This document shows, piece by piece, positions 13,979-21,201 of a stretch of 30,308 bases of DNA. Source of the DNA: CAZYBU01 sp964645775 (lineage in GTDB: Bacteria > Spirochaetota > UBA4802 > UBA5550); the NCBI GenBank assembly GCA_964645775.1, contig CAZYBU010000039.1, positions 1 to 30,308 on the forward strand, read 5' to 3'. The notes under the pieces were generated by a model. The model was not told where the DNA came from, did no database searches, and saw only the letters and a program-made list of their open reading frames with translations. Numbering within the stretch: position 1 is the first letter of the stretch; every line of letters starts with the position of its first letter. A program made the translations under genes and the position numbers.

Positions 13979-14781
13979 ATCTCCCGTATTCTTGAGAGGA
14001 TGCGTCCCTGGGAAAGTTCCCTGAAGGTGGTTACCGGGTTGCTGTTGGAGGTAAAGATGGTAAAACGTTCCGCTTCGTATCGGGCGTCCACAAGGTTATA
14101 GAGGGTCTCCTGTTCCCATTCCGTGTTCTTCTGGACCCCGAAATCGTCAATGACCAGGACATCGATCTCAGCAAGCTCCCGTTCGATCTGGCTTGAGGTT
14201 CCGTAAGTTGCGGAACCTTCCACGAAGGAGGCCTTAAGACGCTGGAAGAAGTTTCGGGATATCTTCAGAAGCTGTCCCGGTACTCCTTTCCGGATAATAA
14301 GTTCGGTCAGGATGATGGAAGAGAGAAGGGTCTTGCCTGTGCCCGGGTTTCCCCAGAAGTATAGTCCTTTAGAGACGTCCGGGAAATTGTTAACCAGCTC
14401 AAAGGCCGCTTTCTTGGCTTCGTTGGCCTGCCGGTTCGTTGCTCGAAAATCGGCCAGAAATTTCCATCGAAACTTCTTCTCTATGCCTGAATTATGATAG
14501 AGCCTGTTAATTTGGACTATAGTAAGACGGGTCTCCCGGCAGGGACAGTGGCGGATGACCCCATCTTCTGATATGAAATAGGGCTCTTCTCCCCCGCACC
14601 TGCATTCCGGGAGCACGCACTTGGGGCAGGGTGAGATGGGCGATTCTCCCAGCTGTTCGTGGTGGGGCTCATGAATTATGCCGGTATGATCGCAGTAGCT
14701 GCAGTATCTCTCTTTAGTCATTCCTGACGGCCCTCCATATTCACCCCTGATGTGCGATGTGAAAAAGGTCATGTCAACCAT
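13930..14781 (-). CDS. DnaC/IstB-like AAA+ ATPase with zinc-finger N-terminus
   Basis: The ATPase core shows Walker A GNPGTGKT (about residues 144-151), Walker B VLVIDDFG (about 208-215), TIFTSNSNP as sensor 1 and a late arginine-rich RILSRIREMCR. This is the pattern of DnaC/DnaI helicase loaders and IstB ATPases. The N-terminus has cysteine pairs CSYC, CPKC, CRC and CPC, likely binding zinc. I think translation starts at ATG 14721 (MTKERYCSYC), which has GGAGGG nine bases upstream; the listed ATG 14781 has no ribosome site. No transposase is adjacent, so a helicase-loader role is more likely than IstB. It leads a folK-panB operon. Confidence 0.85.
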   Translation of the reverse strand: MVDMTFFTSHIRGEYGGPSGMTKERYCSYCDHTGIIHEPHHEQLGESPISPCPKCVLPECRCGGEEPYFISEDGVIRHCPCRETRLTIVQINRLYHNSGIEKKFRWKFLADFRATNRQANEAKKAAFELVNNFPDVSKGLYFWGNPGTGKTLLSSIILTELIIRKGVPGQLLKISRNFFQRLKASFVEGSATYGTSSQIERELAEIDVLVIDDFGVQKNTEWEQETLYNLVDARYEAERFTIFTSNSNPVTTFRELSQGRILSRIREMCRIMELSGEDQREKV

Positions 14782-14870
14782 TATTATTCGGCTAAACGGC
14801 CTTGCTTTTTTGCCATATTCTGTATATTTTTCAGTAGGTATTCCCTAATTTGATTTGCTTTAAAAACGCT

Positions 14871-14915
14871 ATTACTCCCGGCGCCTTCGGCGTCGGGGGC
14901 AGTAATTCTTTTTTT
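14871..14915 (+). terminator. terminator-like hairpin in a divergent intergenic region
   Basis: ATTACT plus CCCGGCGCC (14871-14885) pair with GGCGTCGGG (14889-14897) and, after a three-base bulge, AGTAAT (14901-14906), around a TTC triloop. TTCTTTTTTT follows directly. It looks like a good intrinsic terminator on the plus strand, with TTTTT also on the other side for the minus strand. No gene ends here: the genes on both sides start. It may end a short leader transcript or small RNA ahead of the FcpA-like gene. Confidence 0.5.
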
Positions 14916-14971
14916 GCACGTAAAAGCATCTCTAATAGGAATAATTACTGATAATTTTTACGGGAGAAGCT

Positions 14972-15001
14972 AATATTTTCGGTCCCCGGGGCCGAAATAT
15001 T
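14972..15001 (+). promoter_or_regulatory. near-perfect palindrome upstream of the FcpA-like gene
   Basis: AATATTTTCGGTCCCC (14972-14987) pairs with GGGGCCGAAATATT (14988-15001) with two single-base bulges, so the arms meet almost without a loop. It ends 41 bases before the start codon. It could be an operator for a dimeric regulator or a cruciform/5' UTR hairpin. Confidence 0.4.
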
Positions 15002-15042
15002 TAATAAGGAACCGTGACCTATCTTTGGAAGAGGGTATTGCA

Positions 15043-15903
15043 ATGAATAAACAAATGATTTTACGGATAATAAGCGCCGTGGCGGCATTGAGTCTCCTTT
15101 TTATGACCCTGTCGGTCGGTATCAGCGCTCAGGATCAGGAGAATGAAAATCAGGAGACTGAGGACAGGGTCAATGAAATGGATGTGGCCGATTCCGCCTG
15201 GCGGATAAAGGATTTCAAACCTTACATAAAGGCCATAAAGGAACTTGAGAAGCTCAACCGTGAGTACTCAGAGAATCTTCTGAAAATGGCCATAGACGAG
15301 TACGCCACAGGTCTCGATATTCTGGAGGACATGGAGAATGAAATCGTCCAGATGCGGACCGACAACAAGAACAGGAAGTTCCTTAACGAACGATTTTACT
15401 GGCAGGAGATTGATCGTAAGAACAGGGAACACCGGCAGATCGCCCGGAAAAAATATGCGGCCAAGATGAAGGCCGTTACCTATTTTACTCGCTCAATCAA
15501 GACCCTGGACGAAATTGTTGCTCCTGAGATACGTCAGGACGCCAAGTTCATAAACTTTCAGTCCCGTCTTTACCAGGTATACGTGTCAACCCAGTATGAC
15601 CTGGGTAACCTGAAACCGTGCATCCCCATTCTTGAGCGGTATATTACCCTTCGGGATGAAAACAAGAAAGACATCTGGGCCTACAAGTATATGGCCAGCT
15701 GTTACGGCTACATGGAGAATGTGCTGGCCAAGAGCAGAAACGTTCCCGAAGATCTGATTATGAAGTATAAGAACCTTAAGAACCGGAGTATGCTGCAGGC
15801 TGTGGAACTCAAGTACGGTGTGGATTCTCCCCATTACAAGAGACTCCAGGAGGTCGTTGAGCTGGATGAGAAAAAGAGCGAGAGAATCAACGATTTCAAA
15901 TAG
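15043..15903 (+). CDS. secreted helical protein, possibly FcpA-like flagellar sheath protein
   Basis: ATG 15043 is chosen because GGAAGAGGG lies at a good distance upstream and it opens a clean signal peptide (LRIISAVAALSLLFMTLSVG, cleavage after SAQ). The mature protein (about 255 residues) is almost all charged helix, including KDFKPYIKAIKELEKLNREY, a middle coiled-coil-like part and TPR-like helices (YVSTQYDLGNLKPCIPILER, then WAYKYMASCYGYMENVLAK). This recalls FcpA, the Leptospira flagellar-coiling protein that coats the periplasmic filament. I am working from memory of the fold and segment pattern, so this is tentative; a generic periplasmic TPR protein is the alternative. A terminator follows directly. 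Confidence 0.7.
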   Translation: MNKQMILRIISAVAALSLLFMTLSVGISAQDQENENQETEDRVNEMDVADSAWRIKDFKPYIKAIKELEKLNREYSENLLKMAIDEYATGLDILEDMENEIVQMRTDNKNRKFLNERFYWQEIDRKNREHRQIARKKYAAKMKAVTYFTRSIKTLDEIVAPEIRQDAKFINFQSRLYQVYVSTQYDLGNLKPCIPILERYITLRDENKKDIWAYKYMASCYGYMENVLAKSRNVPEDLIMKYKNLKNRSMLQAVELKYGVDSPHYKRLQEVVELDEKKSERINDFK

Positions 15904-15930
15904 TTGACTTCCCTGAGCCTCTATATAGTG

Positions 15931-15958
15931 AAGGGCCTGCGCAGATGCAGGCCCTTTT
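15931..15958 (+). terminator. intrinsic terminator
   Basis: AAGGGCCTGC (15931-15940) pairs perfectly with GCAGGCCCTT (15947-15956) around a six-base loop, and a TTTT run (15955-15958) closes it. It lies 27 bases after the FcpA-like stop codon and should end that transcript. Confidence 0.8.
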
Positions 15959-16012
15959 AGTGAAGGGGTCCCTGAAAGGGACATAAAGCTGAAACCAGGG
16001 GAACGACAGTTG

Positions 16013-17518
16013 ATGAAAGACGCGATTTTCCGGGGATTTCTTGCCCTGACGCTCGTAACGGGAACGGTGCAGCTTCGCGCCGACTTCACTGATCTTGCCG
16101 GTCTGGTACCGGCGGACACGGACCTTTTTCTGCGAATGGAGAGGATAGACCGGGTTCTTGAACAGTTCGCGCCCTTCGTAAACGACTATCTGGAACGGGA
16201 TCGTGCCGGTTCCCTGCACAGGGGACTGCGCGACTTTCAGAGTATAACAGGCGTTGACCTCCTTTCAGCCTATTCCCTTAAACAGGAGGGAATAGATACA
16301 CGCAGGCCGATGGCCGCGGCATGGCTTGATGATTTCGGCGGAAGCCCCGCCTTCTGTATCATACTGCCGATCCTTAATCCAGATACCTATCCTCTCCGTT
16401 TTGCTGAGATCGTGAACCTCATAAGAGAGGAGAGAGGAGAGAAGGAGCTCTTTCCCGTTATCTCCGGCTACCATGGCCGGGCATTGTACCGGCTCGGGAG
16501 AAACCTGGTTGTTCTCACTCTGGGTGACTATCTTCTCGTTACCGATTCTCTTCTCCTTGCACGGGAAGCCGTGAATCTCTATCGTGATTCATCCGGCAGC
16601 CTGGCACAGACTTCCGGTTACGTGGAATTCCGGGAAACATGGCGCAAGGAAAGGAGCGTTCATCTCTACGCGGGCCCCAAACGTTCGACGAAGGAGATTG
16701 CCTTTCTCGCGGGTGATGTCCGGAAGGACCGGCTCTCACCTGTCAGGTACAGACGCACCTGCCTCGGAACGGAATCGAACCGTATCGTTATGGAGACCCT
16801 CCTCCGATTTGAAGAAGATGATACGTTGAAAGAGCTTTTCCCTGAAGGCAAGGTCCCTTTTTTGAAACCGGAGAAAGAGAGAGGGACTTTTCGTATAACG
16901 GCATTCCCCGGTCTGAGAGAATACTGTGAGAGAAAAGATGATAATTGTCCGGCCTGCCGTACAATAAAGGCACGTCTTGAGTATCACTATGGACAGGATT
17001 TCTGGAACACCTTTACCTCTCCAGGGGGTAAGGGTTTTGCTCTCTATCCTGGCGAGAAGGAAGAGTGGCTGCTGGAGCGATCCTGTAAAACACAGAAAAA
17101 GGCAAGGGATATTGTTGCGGCCCTGAGAGACCTGCTGGAGGAGAAAGAGGAGAACAGTGACAGGGAAAAGGAATCGAAGGGTGAGCAGAAAACTGAGGTT
17201 ACCGGGAAAGAAGGCATACTTACACTCACTTCAGGGAAAGGAGAGACCTGGTACCTGCGCAGGGTGGAGGAGGTAATTCTTCTTGGGAACAACCTTGAAA
17301 TGGTACGTCAGGCGAATGATCCCGATCCCCTGACCGGAAAAGACATTATCAGACTGAAGACCGGGAGTGACCTTAAAACCTGGCTTGAACAGACCGGGTT
17401 GACAAAGCCGATGTCAGGATACCTTCTGCCGTCACTAAAAAGAATCGAGATGACCGGTGAGCGTATTGAAAGAGGAATCAGAATCCGTTACGAGTATCAC
17501 CTGAGGAAGGCCCCATGA
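16013..17518 (+). CDS. DUF3352-like exported protein
   Basis: This protein of about 501 residues has an N-terminal signal (MKDAIFRGFLALTLVTGTVQ) and then DFTDLAGLVPADTDLFLRM, the opening typical of DUF3352-type proteins of unknown function, in which a segment like LPADTxxFxRV recurs. It is probably periplasmic. A polar EKEENSDREKESKGEQK insert splits the C-terminal third. CERKDDNCPACRTIK is a cysteine cluster that might form disulfides or bind metal. ATG 16013 directly follows a TTG at 16010; either could start. The stop overlaps the radical SAM start by four bases, so they form an operon. Confidence 0.72.
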   Translation: MKDAIFRGFLALTLVTGTVQLRADFTDLAGLVPADTDLFLRMERIDRVLEQFAPFVNDYLERDRAGSLHRGLRDFQSITGVDLLSAYSLKQEGIDTRRPMAAAWLDDFGGSPAFCIILPILNPDTYPLRFAEIVNLIREERGEKELFPVISGYHGRALYRLGRNLVVLTLGDYLLVTDSLLLAREAVNLYRDSSGSLAQTSGYVEFRETWRKERSVHLYAGPKRSTKEIAFLAGDVRKDRLSPVRYRRTCLGTESNRIVMETLLRFEEDDTLKELFPEGKVPFLKPEKERGTFRITAFPGLREYCERKDDNCPACRTIKARLEYHYGQDFWNTFTSPGGKGFALYPGEKEEWLLERSCKTQKKARDIVAALRDLLEEKEENSDREKESKGEQKTEVTGKEGILTLTSGKGETWYLRRVEEVILLGNNLEMVRQANDPDPLTGKDIIRLKTGSDLKTWLEQTGLTKPMSGYLLPSLKRIEMTGERIERGIRIRYEYHLRKAP

Positions 17519-18444
17519 AATACCTTTTTGGTCCCGTACTTTCACGTCGTCTTGGAAGGTCCCTCGGCATTGATCTTGTCTCCCATAAGACCTGTTCTCT
17601 GAACTGTGTCTACTGCGAGTGCGGCATGACAACGGACCTTACGTCGGAACCTTCTGAGCGGGTGCCTGTCAACGAAGTCATGGAAGAACTTGAAGAATTT
17701 CTATCCCTGGAACCGGAACTGGATTACTGTACCTTCTCCGGTTCAGGCGAACCTGCCCTCCATGCCGGCATCGGAAAAGTTATTCATTTCATTAAGGAGA
17801 GGTTTCCCCGGTACAGAGTGGCTGTCCTTACAAACGGAACCCTCTTGTGGAGGGAGGATGTCAGGGAAGCGCTCCTTGATGCGGACGTGGTCATCCCCTC
17901 CCTGGACGCTGTATCAGAAGAGGTTTTTCAAACAATGCTTCGGCCCGCTCCCGGTATCACGGCAGAAAAGGTTGTCCGGGGCCTCCTGGATTTCGCTTCC
18001 CTGTATGAGGGAGAGCTTGTCGTGGAAGTTTTTATTCTGCCGGGATACAATGACGACCCGGAGGAACTTGAGAAGATACGCGGGGTGCTTCTGGAAGTGA
18101 ACCCGAAACGGGTGGAACTGAATTCCCTTGATCGTCCGGGCACCCTTCACGACCTTGAGCGGGCCGGAACGGAGAACCTGGAGAAGATCGCCCTCTTCTT
18201 CGCTCCCCTTCCCGCCGCACCTGTCGGGTCTCCCCCCTCGGAAGCGGGAAAGGTTCCCGGCTCGCAAGACGCTTGTGAAAGGATACTCAGCACCCTTCGA
18301 AGAAGGCCCTCCACGCTGGAAGATTTAGCTCATGGCCTCGGTATGCGCCGGTCAGAGATACTGAAGACACTCCAGGTCATGAAAGAGCGGGGAGAGGTGA
18401 GGATTGAAGAAGGGGAGCGGGGGAGCTTTTACCGGCTCGACTGA
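17515..18444 (+). CDS. radical SAM protein (COG0731-like) with C-terminal winged helix
   Basis: The protein starts MKYLFGPVLSRRLGRSLGID and carries the [4Fe-4S]-binding CSLNCVYC (Cys27, Cys31, Cys34) of radical SAM enzymes. Then come FSGSGEPALH (the GGEP-type SAM motif), VLTNGTLL, and EVFILPGYND. This is the pattern of the COG0731 Fe-S oxidoreductase group, related to wyosine-base enzymes. The last 70 or so residues (about 235-309) form a winged helix: ILSTLRRRPSTLEDLAHGLG, then SEILKTLQVMKERGEVRI. Substrate is unknown. It follows the DUF3352-like gene with ATGA overlap and abuts the convergent ATPase gene with no gap. Confidence 0.88.
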   Translation: MKYLFGPVLSRRLGRSLGIDLVSHKTCSLNCVYCECGMTTDLTSEPSERVPVNEVMEELEEFLSLEPELDYCTFSGSGEPALHAGIGKVIHFIKERFPRYRVAVLTNGTLLWREDVREALLDADVVIPSLDAVSEEVFQTMLRPAPGITAEKVVRGLLDFASLYEGELVVEVFILPGYNDDPEELEKIRGVLLEVNPKRVELNSLDRPGTLHDLERAGTENLEKIALFFAPLPAAPVGSPPSEAGKVPGSQDACERILSTLRRRPSTLEDLAHGLGMRRSEILKTLQVMKERGEVRIEEGERGSFYRLD

Positions 18445-19101
18445 TTATTCCATGGGGATAGTGATACGGGCGAAGGTTTTCTCCTTCCCGTCTGTTGTTA
18501 CCAGGAAATTCTTGTGAGATACCTCAATATTCTTAAGCATGATGACAATCATGGAAAGCCCCAGCCCCATTCCTTCAGCTTCCGGGTCAGGATTCTCCAT
18601 GTAGAACTCGGCGATACTTTCATACCGGGATGAATTCTCAATCTTCTGGGCGATCTTCTTCTGTTCCTTCTCGGAAAGGGGAATATTGTTGATCACCTCG
18701 ATTATGAGATTATTTTTTTTGACCTTCAGGTAAATCCGTGTGGAAAGATGCCGCGCCTTGGCCTTGATGGCGTATTCCAGCAGGGTCTCTTCCTTCAAAA
18801 TGGTGCGGATTTGTTCAACCACATGCACCGGGTCATCGGGACGTTCGATTTTGCCCTCTTCTATGAGGATCTTTTTTCCGTTAGCCTTGGTGGCGTTGGC
18901 GAGAAGCTCTTTTATGCATGAGAGAATGGGTGTGAATATCTCCTCCCGGCTGAACTGCTCGAGTATCTTGGCCAGGGCGAATTTGATTTTCTCTTCCGTG
19001 TCTTCAATGCCGGCGTAGACGATAAAAACAATATCGCTTCGGTTTCTGATGGCGGTGAGGACTTCGCGGTGAAAGTCCTTCTCAAGGGTCGGTGTTTTCA
19101 T
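18445..19101 (-). CDS. solo GHKL-type (histidine-kinase-like) ATPase
   Basis: This 218-residue protein has the ATP-binding boxes of the GHKL fold: an N box in SCIKELLANATKAN (Asn69) and a G2 box in EAEGMGLGLSMIVIMLKN. There is no H-box histidine in a dimerisation helix, no membrane segment and no sensor domain. It is therefore not a classical sensor kinase; it may be an anti-sigma-type kinase or a regulator that acts through protein contact. The N-terminal 60 residues (FHREVLTAIRNRSDIVFIVY and following) are of unknown type. It is divergent from rnfB with about 140 bases between. Confidence 0.75.
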   Translation of the reverse strand: MKTPTLEKDFHREVLTAIRNRSDIVFIVYAGIEDTEEKIKFALAKILEQFSREEIFTPILSCIKELLANATKANGKKILIEEGKIERPDDPVHVVEQIRTILKEETLLEYAIKAKARHLSTRIYLKVKKNNLIIEVINNIPLSEKEQKKIAQKIENSSRYESIAEFYMENPDPEAEGMGLGLSMIVIMLKNIEVSHKNFLVTTDGKEKTFARITIPME

Positions 19102-19240
19102 GGGCCTTCCATAGCCGGATATATCGGCTCTATCTGGAAAAAATTATAGACATATAATGTGTTCTTTTTGATATTTTTCAAGAATAAAAAAAGAGTAACA
19201 AATCCTTTGAAGATGAAATCCTGTCATATAAGGTGAACCT

Positions 19241-20173
19241 ATGCTTGAACTTATTATACCATCCCTTGAATCCGTCGTTAGTCTCGCCCTGATTGGTCTC
19301 CTGTTTGGCATAATACTGGCCGCGGCCCGTATAAAACTCAAAGTGGAGAAAGATCCGAGAATTGAACAGGTGGAGGAGGCCCTTCCAGGCGCCAACTGCG
19401 GGGCCTGCGGACAGCCTGGCTGCGGTGGTTACGCCCGGAAGATCGTCCTTGAGGGAATGGATATAACTCTCTGTCCCGTGGGAGGAGATGAAACCATACA
19501 AAAACTTGCTGAGATCATGGGAGTGGAGGCCCAGGCGGGAGGTACCGCCAGAATCGCCCGGGTTCATTGCCATGGCGGAGAAGCGGAGACAAAGAGGCGC
19601 TTTTCGTATCACGGTCCAGCCGACTGCCGGGCCCTGAATGCCACCATGGGGGGAGACAAGGTTTGCGTGTACGGTTGTCTTGGCCAGGGGGACTGTGTCA
19701 GTGTCTGTCCCTTTGACGCCATATACATGGGAGAGAACGGTCTGCCGATCGTGATTGATGAAAAATGCACGGGATGCGGTAACTGCGTTGAAATCTGTCC
19801 CAGGGACATCATAAGTCTTGTGTCGTCCGATTTTGACGTTTACATGCTTTGCCTCAATGAAGAGAAGGGGGCGGCCATGAAGAAGGGCTGCTCGGTGGGC
19901 TGCATAGCCTGCAAACTCTGCGAAAAGGCCTGCCGGGAACAGGTTTTCGCGGATAATCCGGACATAGACACGGCCATTACCGTGAACAACTTTATCGCTA
20001 CCATAGATTATGATCTCTGCATTAACTGTTATAAATGCGTCGAGGTCTGTCCGGCCCCCTGTATCCACCCGGTAGTTAAATCGAAGAAGTACCAGAAGAA
20101 CCTTCAGAAGAAGCGGGAAGAGGAACAGAAACAGAAGGTTGTGGAAGAAAAGGAAGAAAAGGTGGAAGCATGA
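19241..20173 (+). CDS. rnfB: RnfB-like iron-sulfur protein
   Basis: This 310-residue protein has one N-terminal membrane helix (about 9-30), then the RnfB signature cluster NCGACGQPGCGGYA (Cys53, Cys56, Cys61) with Cys78. Several ferredoxin-type clusters follow: CLGQGDCVSVCPFD, CTGCGNCVEICPRD, GCIACKLCEKAC and CINCYKCVEVCPAPC. The C-terminal tail is a charged lysine/glutamate run. RnfB normally passes electrons from ferredoxin into the Rnf ion pump. None of rnfA, C, D, E or G is in this window; the next gene is fliG, overlapping by four bases. It may be a relocated rnfB or a paralogue with another partner. Confidence 0.9.
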   Translation: MLELIIPSLESVVSLALIGLLFGIILAAARIKLKVEKDPRIEQVEEALPGANCGACGQPGCGGYARKIVLEGMDITLCPVGGDETIQKLAEIMGVEAQAGGTARIARVHCHGGEAETKRRFSYHGPADCRALNATMGGDKVCVYGCLGQGDCVSVCPFDAIYMGENGLPIVIDEKCTGCGNCVEICPRDIISLVSSDFDVYMLCLNEEKGAAMKKGCSVGCIACKLCEKACREQVFADNPDIDTAITVNNFIATIDYDLCINCYKCVEVCPAPCIHPVVKSKKYQKNLQKKREEEQKQKVVEEKEEKVEA

Positions 20174-21186
20174 AATCGGTTTTCGACATGACCGGTTCCG
20201 AGCGGGCGGCCGCCCTCCTCGTGGCACTGGGTCCGGAACTGGCCGCCGATATTATGAAGCACCTGGATGACGAGAGCATCGAGAGGGTCAGCCGGGAGAT
20301 AGCCTGTATCGACGGTATGACCGTTACGGACAGGGAAGAGTTGATCGGCGAGTTCATGATTGAGCTCCGGAAGGAGAAGGGACGGTTTGAGGGTGGTGAA
20401 CAGCGCGCCCGTGATCTTTTGATTCAGGCCTTCGGCCCGGAACGGGCCCAGGAAGTTATCGGGAAATTGAGCGATTTGGACCCGGAAAGACATTACTCAA
20501 AGTTAGAAAAAGTGGAACCTGAACTCCTTTCCCGTCTCTTGAAAGAAGAGCAGCCCGGGACCATAGCCGTGGCCATGAGCCAGATGTCTCCCCGGGTATC
20601 CGCGGCCATCATGAAGGAGCTGCCCCGGGAACTCTCGGGCGAGGTGGCCCTGAAAATAGCCCGCATGCAGACCATCACGCCAGAGACCGCGGCCCGTGTG
20701 GGACGCGCTCTCCTTGCCCGTTACGAGCGGTACCTGGAGACCGAGGGACGAAGCGAACGGGCTGAAGGGATACCCTCTCTGGTCAGCATCCTTAACCACA
20801 TGTCGGGCAGTCACGAGCAGAGACTCATGCAGTCCCTGGATTCCTCGGCCCCTGATCTTTCGGAAAAGATTCGTGACCATATATTCACTTTCGAGAATGT
20901 GGTTAATCTGAACAACAGCGAGATGCGTATTCTTATCGATGAAATCAATGATGACCACTGTATAGCCCTGGCCCTCAAGGGGGCGGGTGACGAGATACGC
21001 TTTCGCTTTCTCCGTAACATGAGCCGTAACCGGGCGTCCGACATCCTTGATGAGATGGAGGCCATGGGCAAGGTCCCCCTTTCGGACGTTATGGAACAGC
21101 GTTATTATATTGTCTCTATAATGCGGCAGCTTAGTGACAATGGCCAGATTTCCCTCATCCGGGACCTCGAAGAGTTCGTGGAATAA
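20170..21186 (+). CDS. fliG: FliG-family flagellar motor switch protein (divergent)
   Basis: This 338-residue protein has the full FliG length and three-part layout: N-domain (1 to about 105, MTGSERAAALLVALGPELAA), middle domain (about 115-190) and C-domain (about 225-338). The C-domain torque helix is clear: IALALKGA, FLRNMSRNRASDIL, then VMEQRYYIVSIMRQL. The FliM-contact motif, normally EHPQ, reads EQPG (residues 127-130). Spirochaetes often have two FliG proteins of which one is divergent; this could be that copy. It is coupled to rnfB upstream (ATGA overlap) and 15 bases from the phosphoesterase. Confidence 0.88.
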   Translation: MKSVFDMTGSERAAALLVALGPELAADIMKHLDDESIERVSREIACIDGMTVTDREELIGEFMIELRKEKGRFEGGEQRARDLLIQAFGPERAQEVIGKLSDLDPERHYSKLEKVEPELLSRLLKEEQPGTIAVAMSQMSPRVSAAIMKELPRELSGEVALKIARMQTITPETAARVGRALLARYERYLETEGRSERAEGIPSLVSILNHMSGSHEQRLMQSLDSSAPDLSEKIRDHIFTFENVVNLNNSEMRILIDEINDDHCIALALKGAGDEIRFRFLRNMSRNRASDILDEMEAMGKVPLSDVMEQRYYIVSIMRQLSDNGQISLIRDLEEFVE

Positions 21187-21201
21187 ACGGGGAACAGGTC
21201 T

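Noticed and set aside
13930..14781. IstB-type transposon helper ATPase
   Set aside because: No IstA-like transposase or terminal repeats nearby, and it is embedded in a folK-panB operon; helicase-loader family fits better.
19178..20227. Minus-strand frame of 349 codons over rnfB
   Set aside because: Antisense to a clear iron-sulfur protein gene; no signal or domain supports it.
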